Source: DTU098 sp964498525 (lineage in GTDB: Bacteria > Bacillota > Desulfotomaculia > Desulfotomaculales > Pelotomaculaceae). Taken from it: 64,000 nucleotides of DNA. Below the pieces are notes generated by a model. The model was given only the letters and a program-made list of their open reading frames with translations. It did not search any database and was not told the DNA's origin. Below are positions 16,234 to 23,943 of the stretch, piece by piece; position 1 is the first letter of the stretch, and each line of letters begins with the position of its first letter. The stretch covers positions 62,001 through 126,000 of the forward strand of contig CAZCGU010000006.1 in assembly GCA_964498525.1 (NCBI GenBank). The letters are read 5' to 3'. The position numbers and the translations under genes are program-made.

Positions 16234-19200
16234 TTGCTGATTAGAGATATGTTCCGCAAGCGGATCGACCGGGATATCAAGGGCGTGATCAAAATCGGCC
16301 AGGATGACGACAGCAATGTTACCCAGGAGCTGGAGGAGTATGTGGTAACCCGGGAGCTGAACCGGCATTTCAGTGATTTCTTTGAGGCATACAAGAAAGG
16401 CCTCGACGGCTATACCGACAAAATGGGGGTCTGGATCTCGGGCTTCTTCGGCAGCGGCAAATCCCACTTCCTCAAAATCCTGTCCTACCTCCTGGAGAAT
16501 AAAGTGGTAGACGGCATGAAGGCCGTTGATTACTTCAATGATAAGATCAAGGATCCAGTGCTGCTGGCGGACATGAAAAGGGCCGGCGATATATCGGCGG
16601 ATGTCATTCTCTTTAATATCGACTCCAAGAGCGAGGCTGACGCCAAAGCCAATAAAGACGCGATTGTCAAAGTCTTTAACCGGGTTTTTAATGATATGCA
16701 GGGCTTTTGCGGTTCCATCCCCTGGGTGGCCGACCTGGAAAGGCAGATGTACGCCGACGGCGCCTACGCGGCATTCCAGGATGAGTTTGCCCGCCTGGCC
16801 GGACGGCAGTGGACCGCAGCCCGGGATGACTTCTATTACGAGGAAGACGCCATCGTTGCCGCCCTGGCCGCCGTCACCAGGATGAGCGAAGAGGCGGCCC
16901 GAAACTGGTACAACAAGGCGGAGGAAAACTACACCCTCACCGTGGACAAGTTCGCCAAACGGGTCAGGGAATACATAGAAGAGAAAGGCCGTAACCACCA
17001 CGTGGTCTTCTGCGTGGACGAGATGGGCCAGTATATCGGCGACAGCTCGGGGCTGATGCTGAACCTGCAAACCGTCGTGGAGGATCTGGGCACCGAGTGC
17101 GGCGGTAAGGCCTGGGTACTGGTTACCAGCCAGCAGGATATCGATGCCGTCACCAGAGTCAAGGGCAACGATTTCTCTAAGATCCAGGGCCGGTTCAACA
17201 CCAGGCTCAGCCTGTCCAGCGCCAATGTTGATGAAGTGATAAAGGAACGGATCCTCAAGAAAACACAGGTGGCCAAGGAGACTCTGCAGCTGTTATATGA
17301 AACCAAGAGCTCCATCCTGAAAAACCTGATCACCTTTTCCGCCGATACCCCGGAGAAGAAATTTTATACCGGCAGTGATAACTTTGCTGAAGTTTACCCG
17401 TTTATTCCCTACCAGTTCAATCTCCTTCAGTTAGTGCTTACCCAGGTAAGGATCCACGGTTCCACCGGCAAGCACCTGTCCGAGGGCGAGCGCTCCATGA
17501 TCAGCTCCTTCCAGGAATCGGCTATCCGCTATGCTGGCGGCGAACAGGGCGCCCTGATTCCTTTTTCCGCCTTCTATGATACCATTGAGACCTTTTTAGA
17601 CTCCACCATCCGCACGGTAATGATCCACGCCCAGGACAGCGAAGTCCTCAACGGTTTTGACGTGGAGATTCTAAAAGTCCTTTTTATGATCAAATATGTC
17701 AAAGAAATAACGGCCAATATTGAAAACCTGGCTACCTTGATGGTAAGCCATATTGACGAAGATAAAATAGACTTAAAGAAAAAGATAGAAGAATCGCTGA
17801 AGAGGCTGGTTAAGGAAACCCTGGTGCAAAAAAACGGCGACCAGTATATCTTCCTCACCCACGAAGAACAGGATATCAACAGGGAAATCAAGAGTATCCA
17901 GGTGGATCTGGCCGAGGTAATCCAGAAGGCCGCCGAAATAATCTTCGAAGAGATTTACCCGGATAAAAGGTTCAAATATTCGGCCCACTACAATTTCCCC
18001 TTCAATCAGATTGTGGACGACCGGGTCTACCGCAGTCATGCGGCCAACGATATCGGGGTCAAGGTGCTCACCCCGTACTATGACCCGGGTACCGAGGTGA
18101 CCCAACTGGTCTTAAAAGAGATGTCCCAGCGGGAGAACAACCTGATTGTCAACCTGCCGGCGGATGCCGCCTTTCTCAACGAGCTGGAGGAAATTTTAAA
18201 GATCCAGACCTACCTGCGCAAAAAGGGGGGTACGGTTAGCAACGAGACAATAGAGGAGATTAAGGTCAGAAAAGGCCATGAGGTTAGCGAACGGATAACC
18301 AGGGTAAAGGACCTGCTTAACGAAGCCTTGCAGGCCGCCGGTCTGTATGTCAACTCCCAAAGGCTGGGGATCAAGGAAAAGAACCCGGTGGGCCGCTTAA
18401 ACGAGGGCTTTTGCTCACTAATTAACGCCAACTATACCAAGCTCGGTTACATCAACACCTTCATCGAGTCAGAAGGCGCTATCGCCGATATTCTGTACAA
18501 AGAAACGGTGCAGCTAAACATCATTGAAGAGCCCAATAAGCTGGCCCTGGATGAGGTGTCCTCCTTCATCGAAAGAAATACGGTACGGCACATTCCGGTA
18601 ACCATGAAAACGATGATAACTACTTTCCAGAAAGCGCCTTACGGCTGGAATGAACAGGATATCGAAGGCTTGATTGCCAAACTGTTCAGGGCCCAGGAGG
18701 TCAAGCTTCAGTTAAATAGTGAGTACTTGAGTATAGAAGACCGTGACCTGGCGCGCTATCTCACCAGGCGCGAGCATGCGGAAAAGCTCCTGGTGGAAAA
18801 AAGGCTCAAGATACCCCAGACGCTGCTAAATAATGCCAGGGAAATCTGTCAAGAGGTATTCAACAAGACCGCCCTGCCCGGCGATGAAGACGGGCTGATG
18901 CGCCGGATCAAACGATTCATGGAAGATGAAACCGGCCGGATTAAAGCTATGCTGGCAAACTATAGATACGCCGCTTACCCTGGTCGGGAGGTATTGGATG
19001 AAGGCGATCAGCTTTTTGCCGATCTGTCTAAAATCAAAGACACAAAAGAATTCTTCGAGGGGCTGCAGGAACAAAAGGACCGGCTTTTTAATTATGGTGA
19101 AGACTCCCATGATCTAAAGAGGTTTTTTGACCCGGATGGAAAACAGAAGGAGATTTTTGACCGGGCTCTGCGGGTGCTGAAGGTCTTCCAGAAAAACAAA

Positions 19201-19785
19201 ACCTATGTACTGGACCAGACCGCCATTGACACCTTCGCTCAGATCGAAAGAATCGCAACCAGTCCGGAACCTTACAGCAGTATCCATAAACTGCCTGAAC
19301 TGGTCGATCAGTTCAATGACATCTTCGGACAGCTGTTGGAAAAGGAGTGCGAGCCGGTACGGCAGGTGGTGGAAAGCGATTATGGCAAGGTCAAAGAGGA
19401 AATGGCGGCCTATGGCGTCGCGGACAAGTTCGGGAAAAAGTTCAAGAAGGGTTACGAAGACCTGCTGAACCGGCTGGACCGGGCCAACAACTTCTATGAG
19501 GCCATTGCCATGAAGGAAGAGAGCGACCGGCTCAAGCTGCGCTATATGAACGAGATTACCTGTGAGGCGGAGAGGCAAAAAGCTGAACAGGAGAAAGAAA
19601 AAGGCGGCGGTGGGGCAGTTGCTCCCCCGCCGAAAAAGAAAAGGACTGTCACCGTCAGCCTGGTTCGCATCCTGCGCGGCGCCAGGAATATTGAGTCCCA
19701 GGCTGATTTAGACCGACTGCTGGCTGAGATCAGGGGCAGGCTGGAAGAAAAAATGGCGGCGGATACCATCTTGAAAATCGTGTAG
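16234..19785 (+). CDS. brxC: BREX ATPase BrxC/PglY
   Basis: This AAA+-type BREX ATPase of about 1183 aa has a P-loop GFFGSGKSHF (about residues 70-79), Walker-B-like VVFCVDEMGQY (about 259) and a long helical C-terminal half with a charged linker (EKEKGGGGAVAPPPKKKR) before a short terminal domain. Length matches type 1 BrxC. ATG 16216 is available, but TTG 16234 behind GGGGTG gives the conserved opening IRDMFRKRIDRDIKGV directly, so I prefer it. BrxC is essential for BREX defence and methylation. Confidence 0.9.
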   Translation: MLIRDMFRKRIDRDIKGVIKIGQDDDSNVTQELEEYVVTRELNRHFSDFFEAYKKGLDGYTDKMGVWISGFFGSGKSHFLKILSYLLENKVVDGMKAVDYFNDKIKDPVLLADMKRAGDISADVILFNIDSKSEADAKANKDAIVKVFNRVFNDMQGFCGSIPWVADLERQMYADGAYAAFQDEFARLAGRQWTAARDDFYYEEDAIVAALAAVTRMSEEAARNWYNKAEENYTLTVDKFAKRVREYIEEKGRNHHVVFCVDEMGQYIGDSSGLMLNLQTVVEDLGTECGGKAWVLVTSQQDIDAVTRVKGNDFSKIQGRFNTRLSLSSANVDEVIKERILKKTQVAKETLQLLYETKSSILKNLITFSADTPEKKFYTGSDNFAEVYPFIPYQFNLLQLVLTQVRIHGSTGKHLSEGERSMISSFQESAIRYAGGEQGALIPFSAFYDTIETFLDSTIRTVMIHAQDSEVLNGFDVEILKVLFMIKYVKEITANIENLATLMVSHIDEDKIDLKKKIEESLKRLVKETLVQKNGDQYIFLTHEEQDINREIKSIQVDLAEVIQKAAEIIFEEIYPDKRFKYSAHYNFPFNQIVDDRVYRSHAANDIGVKVLTPYYDPGTEVTQLVLKEMSQRENNLIVNLPADAAFLNELEEILKIQTYLRKKGGTVSNETIEEIKVRKGHEVSERITRVKDLLNEALQAAGLYVNSQRLGIKEKNPVGRLNEGFCSLINANYTKLGYINTFIESEGAIADILYKETVQLNIIEEPNKLALDEVSSFIERNTVRHIPVTMKTMITTFQKAPYGWNEQDIEGLIAKLFRAQEVKLQLNSEYLSIEDRDLARYLTRREHAEKLLVEKRLKIPQTLLNNAREICQEVFNKTALPGDEDGLMRRIKRFMEDETGRIKAMLANYRYAAYPGREVLDEGDQLFADLSKIKDTKEFFEGLQEQKDRLFNYGEDSHDLKRFFDPDGKQKEIFDRALRVLKVFQKNKTYVLDQTAIDTFAQIERIATSPEPYSSIHKLPELVDQFNDIFGQLLEKECEPVRQVVESDYGKVKEEMAAYGVADKFGKKFKKGYEDLLNRLDRANNFYEAIAMKEESDRLKLRYMNEITCEAERQKAEQEKEKGGGGAVAPPPKKKRTVTVSLVRILRGARNIESQADLDRLLAEIRGRLEEKMAADTILKIV

Positions 19786-19802
19786 CAGCGACAGAACAGC
19801 GG

Positions 19803-19832
19803 CAGAAAGGATTAGTGCAGAAAGGATTAGTG
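19803..19832 (+). repeat. 15-bp tandem duplication carrying the pglX ribosome site
   Basis: CAGAAAGGATTAGTG occurs twice in a row (19803-19817 and 19818-19832), ending four bases before the pglX ATG. Each copy carries AAAGGA, so there are two ribosome sites, only the nearer one at normal distance. Confidence 0.85.
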
Positions 19833-19836
19833 CAAC

Positions 19837-22800
19837 ATGGACAAGGGCGCAATCAAAAACTATGCCGTATGGGCGCGGCGCAAGCTTATCGAGGACATCA
19901 CCCAGAAAGCCTTTGAAGCAGGCGTTACCGAAGGCAAAATCGCCGATGCGGTCAGAATTTCATCCGACACGGTGCAGGTAAAGGGCAGGCTGCTCAAAAA
20001 ACACGAGGCCAAACAGCGGGAAGCCCTGGTGGCCCGGGTTAAAGAAAAAGGCTTCGACCAGGTCATGGAGGAAGCAGCTTACACCTGGTTTAACCGCATC
20101 ATCGCCATCAGGTTCATGGAGGTAAACGGTTACCTGCCCACCGGAGTCAGGGTGCTATCATCAACCGAGCCCGGCCAGGCCGTGCCGGACATTGTCACCA
20201 ACGCCCTGCGCCTGGATTTGGACTTAGATCCGGATCTGGTTCATGCCTATCTGGACAAACACGATGACGACGAACTTTTCCGCTATCTGTTCACCCGCCA
20301 GTGCAACAAGTTAAACGAGATCCTGCCCGGTCTGTTTGAGAAGATCGAGGACTATACCGAGTTGCTGCTGCCCAACAACCTGCTGATTGAAGGTTCGGTG
20401 ATCAGGCGGCTGGTCAGCGATATTTCCGTGGAAGACTTCAGGGAGCAGGTGGAGATTATCGGCTGGCTGTACCAGTATTACATCTCCGAAAAGAAAGACC
20501 AGGTCTTCGCGGCGCTAAAGAAGAACGTCAAGATCAGCAAAGAAAACATCCCGGCCGCGACCCAGCTTTTTACCCCGGAGTGGATCGTCAAGTACATGGT
20601 GGAGAACTCCCTGGGTCGGCTGTGGCTGGAAGGCCACCCGGATCAGGACTTGAAAGCCGGGTGGAAATATTATCTGGAGGAAGCCGAGCAGGAGCCGGAA
20701 GTTCAAAAACAGCTGGAGAAGATCAGGGAAGAGCGCAAAACCATCAGGCCCGAGGAGATCAAGGTGCTGGACCCGTGCATGGGCAGCGGCCACATCCTGG
20801 TCTACGCCTTTGACGTGCTTTTTGAAATTTACCAAAGCGCCGGCTACACCCAGCGGGACGCCGTCAGGCTGATTGTGGAGAACAACCTGTACGGCCTGGA
20901 CATTGACGACCGGGCCTACCAGCTGGCTTATTTCGCCGTCATGATGAAAGCAAGAAAACACGACCGGCGTTTCCTCACCAGGGGAATCACCCCCAACCTC
21001 TGCGCCATCCAGGAAAGCAATAGCCTGATGAGCTTTGAACACGGCGCCGGGCAATTGAGCCTGGATGATTTACACAGAGAAACCGCCAACTACTTGATTA
21101 AGGTATTTCGAGACGCTAAAGAGTACGGCTCGATCTTGAATATAGAACCACGCGACTATGATGGACTGCTATCTTATATTGAACAACTGAAGCAAAGCGG
21201 CGCCGACGATCTGTTAATGTCTATATGGCTGAACAATATTGCTGATATGATGCCTGCGTTGATTAAACAGGCCAGAATTATGGCACAGAAGTATGATGCG
21301 GTGGTGACAAATCCACCTTATATGGGTAGGAGGAGAATGAATGCAAAGCTGGCTGAATATTTAACAGTTAATTTCCCATACAGTAAAAACGATCTATTTG
21401 CTGTGTTCATGGAAGCTCCATTTGTAAATAAAGACAGTTATTTTGCTATGATTAACCAGCATGCGTGGATGTTTTTGACGAGTTTCGAAAAACTACGCAA
21501 GAATTTTATTTCATTTCAAACGATTGTGAATATGCTTCATCTTGGTGCAAAAGCTTTTGAGGAAATAGATGGAGAGGTTGTGCAGACAACTGCTTTTGTT
21601 TTTCTAAATAATAATATTAACTATAAATCTGTTATTATTAGACTTGTTAATATAAAAAATGCAGAAAAAAAAGAAACCATGATGCTTCAGACAATGAATA
21701 ATAAAAATGAAGAATTCTATTTTGTTTCAAGCTCAGAGAGCTTTAAAGTCATTCCCGGCTTTCCAATTGCTTATTGGGTTAGTGAAAATTTTTATAAAGT
21801 ATATAAAAAATCCAAACTATTAGGAGAAAAATTTGACATAAAAAAGGGTATGGATACTGGCGATAACGATAGATTTGTTAGGAGATGGTTTGAACCCAAT
21901 GTTAATGATATAGATTTTAAAACACATAGCAAGAGGTGGGTGCCATATATCAAAGGTGGAGAGAGTAGAAAGTGGTATGGAAATTACGAATTTATTGTAT
22001 TTTGGGAGAACAATGGCGAGGCTATCAAAAATTACTATAAATCAAACATAAGAAATGAAAATTATAATTATATGGGTGGCATCACTTGGTCAGACATTAA
22101 GTCAAATTATATATCAGCAAGGTATATGCCAGAAGGATGTTTGAGAGACAATTTAGGAAATGCTATATTTAATTTATGTGATTACTTAAAATATGTTCTG
22201 GCATTATTATGTTGTAAAGTATGCCTAGAATTGCAAAGTATAATAAATCCAACAATACACTTTCAGGTTGGGAATGCAAAATCATTACCTATTATATTAA
22301 ATGAATTGCATAAAGCACGCATTGACATAATAGTTGAATGCAATATAGTAATCTCTCGTGCCGACTGGGACTCCTTCGAAACCTCATGGGAATTTAAAAA
22401 GCACAGCCTGCTAATTTTTAGAGATACATCTAGCACTATTAAAAATGCCTTCGATAGCTGGTGCGAATTCGCTGAAAAGCAGTTCAACCAGTTGAAGCAA
22501 AACGAAGAAGAATTGAATAGTATTTTCATTGACATCTATGGTTTAAAGGAAGAACTTACACCAGAAGTTGAAGATAAGGACATAACAATTACAAAAGCCG
22601 ATTATATCCGTGATATAAAAGCCTTTATTTCCTATGCTGTCGGTTGCATGCTGGGCAGGTATTCCATTGACGTTGACGGGCTTATCTACGCTGGCGGTGA
22701 CTGGCAGGATAAATGGCAGTACGGCAATGTGCGCAAGATCGAAAAGGATGAGAGGGGCAAAGTCATTTCCGATACCTGGATTAAGGCCACATTTTTTCCC

Positions 22801-23430
22801 GACGAAGACAACGTCCTGCCCATCCTCGACGACGAGTATTTCGACGACGACATCGTGGCCAGGTTTATCCAGTTCCTGCGTGTAACCTTTGGCGAAGAAA
22901 CCCTGGAGGAGAACCTCGACTTTATTGCCGATGCGCTGGGACGCAAAGCCTCCGAGACTTCGCGGCAGGCGATCAGACGGTACTTCCTCAAAGACTTCTT
23001 CAAAGACCACGTCAAGATATATCAAAAAAGACCGATCTACTGGCTCTTTGATTCCGGCAGGGAGGACGGCTTCAAGGCCCTGATCTACCTGCACCGCTAC
23101 GACGAGTTCACCGTGGCCAGGGTGCGGACAGACTACCTGCACCGGCTGCAGCGGGCTTATGAGGCCGAGGCCAGGCGACTGGAGGTACTCATCGACTCCG
23201 ATGTATCCCCGAGAGAAAAAACGGCATCCCGCAAGAAGAGGGAGAAGCTTCAGAAGCAGATGCAGGAATGCCTTGCTTACGACCAGGTCATCGCCCACGT
23301 GGCCAACCAGCGCATCAAGATTGACCTGGACGACGGGGTCAAGGTCAACTACGCCAAGTTCCAGGGCATTGAAGTCCCTCAAGGCGACGGCAAAAAGCCC
23401 TTAAAAGCCAATCTACTGGCTAAAATATAG
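19837..23430 (+). CDS. pglX: BREX adenine-specific DNA methyltransferase PglX
   Basis: This 1197-aa N6-adenine methyltransferase marks host DNA at the BREX site. SAM motif I is LDPCMGSGHI (about 311-320) and catalytic motif IV is NPPYMG (about 491-496). A specificity region follows, and the C-terminal part resumes at AFISYAVGCMLGRYS. Bases from about 21270 to 22620 are strikingly AT-rich against GC-rich flanks and use different codons (AAT, AAA, ATA), so the target-recognition part looks replaced by transfer. The reading frame is intact. A tandemly duplicated ribosome site precedes it. Confidence 0.93.
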   Translation: MDKGAIKNYAVWARRKLIEDITQKAFEAGVTEGKIADAVRISSDTVQVKGRLLKKHEAKQREALVARVKEKGFDQVMEEAAYTWFNRIIAIRFMEVNGYLPTGVRVLSSTEPGQAVPDIVTNALRLDLDLDPDLVHAYLDKHDDDELFRYLFTRQCNKLNEILPGLFEKIEDYTELLLPNNLLIEGSVIRRLVSDISVEDFREQVEIIGWLYQYYISEKKDQVFAALKKNVKISKENIPAATQLFTPEWIVKYMVENSLGRLWLEGHPDQDLKAGWKYYLEEAEQEPEVQKQLEKIREERKTIRPEEIKVLDPCMGSGHILVYAFDVLFEIYQSAGYTQRDAVRLIVENNLYGLDIDDRAYQLAYFAVMMKARKHDRRFLTRGITPNLCAIQESNSLMSFEHGAGQLSLDDLHRETANYLIKVFRDAKEYGSILNIEPRDYDGLLSYIEQLKQSGADDLLMSIWLNNIADMMPALIKQARIMAQKYDAVVTNPPYMGRRRMNAKLAEYLTVNFPYSKNDLFAVFMEAPFVNKDSYFAMINQHAWMFLTSFEKLRKNFISFQTIVNMLHLGAKAFEEIDGEVVQTTAFVFLNNNINYKSVIIRLVNIKNAEKKETMMLQTMNNKNEEFYFVSSSESFKVIPGFPIAYWVSENFYKVYKKSKLLGEKFDIKKGMDTGDNDRFVRRWFEPNVNDIDFKTHSKRWVPYIKGGESRKWYGNYEFIVFWENNGEAIKNYYKSNIRNENYNYMGGITWSDIKSNYISARYMPEGCLRDNLGNAIFNLCDYLKYVLALLCCKVCLELQSIINPTIHFQVGNAKSLPIILNELHKARIDIIVECNIVISRADWDSFETSWEFKKHSLLIFRDTSSTIKNAFDSWCEFAEKQFNQLKQNEEELNSIFIDIYGLKEELTPEVEDKDITITKADYIRDIKAFISYAVGCMLGRYSIDVDGLIYAGGDWQDKWQYGNVRKIEKDERGKVISDTWIKATFFPDEDNVLPILDDEYFDDDIVARFIQFLRVTFGEETLEENLDFIADALGRKASETSRQAIRRYFLKDFFKDHVKIYQKRPIYWLFDSGREDGFKALIYLHRYDEFTVARVRTDYLHRLQRAYEAEARRLEVLIDSDVSPREKTASRKKREKLQKQMQECLAYDQVIAHVANQRIKIDLDDGVKVNYAKFQGIEVPQGDGKKPLKANLLAKI

Positions 23431-23472
23431 CTTATCCAGAACAGTCATGTTCTTATATTATTATCGTGGTAA

Positions 23473-23667
23473 CCCTCAAGTAGTTTATTCTTGGGTTTAT
23501 GGAAAAGTCTTCATAACCCAGGTTTTAAACCCGTCGAATTCGACGAGTTTAGAAAAGAAGCAGGATCGAATGCATTTAAAATGTCCCCAACGAAATGGAT
23601 AACAGCTGTTAATGCATTTAGCATTGTTTCTAAGTTGGGGTGCTATGGCGTACTTTACTCATGGTGA
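23473..23667 (+). pseudogene. KilA-N domain remnant
   Basis: A frame open for 64 codons after a TAA reads WKSLHNPGFKPVEFDEFR, then KMSPTKWITAVNAFSIVSK and GCYGVLYSW before TGA. This is the core of the KilA-N DNA-binding domain found in phage antirepressors and some mobile-element proteins. There is no start codon with a ribosome site, and the domain is cut at both ends. It lies between pglX and the small gene at 23731. Confidence 0.65.
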
Positions 23668-23730
23668 TGGTGAGATATTATTTAATCTTATAGGGATAGC
23701 TTAAGTCTATAAAATGAAAGGATGAGCCAG

Positions 23731-23940
23731 ATGGAAGAATTAGTAGCTATTCTGACAGACATACGAGACCAGCTAGTTGAGCTCAATAACAGAATTGATC
23801 AGCTAACCGGCTACGGGTCAGGTAATATATCGGATGTGTGCGATAAATTGGAAGATGTAAGCTTTTCTCTGGATAATGTCAATTTATCGCTGGAAGAAGT
23901 AAACCTTTCGCTCGATACTATCGATATAACGAAGGATTAA
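23731..23940 (+). CDS. Small acidic coiled-coil protein within the BREX operon
   Basis: This 69-aa acidic protein is predicted almost fully helical: MEELVAILTDIRDQLVELNNRIDQL, a GYGSG hinge, then a repeating pattern VSFSLDN/VNLSLEE/VNLSLDT with a 7-residue period. ATG 23731 is preferred over 23722 because AAAGG lies 9 nt upstream of it. Three bases separate its stop from pglZ, so it is part of the BREX transcript. I know no family for it; it may be an assembly or regulatory partner of PglZ. Confidence 0.7.
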   Translation: MEELVAILTDIRDQLVELNNRIDQLTGYGSGNISDVCDKLEDVSFSLDNVNLSLEEVNLSLDTIDITKD

Positions 23941-23943
23941 GTA

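Noticed and set aside
22543..23382. 279-codon minus-strand frame opposite pglX
   Set aside because: Shadow of the GC-rich codons of pglX; no start signal.
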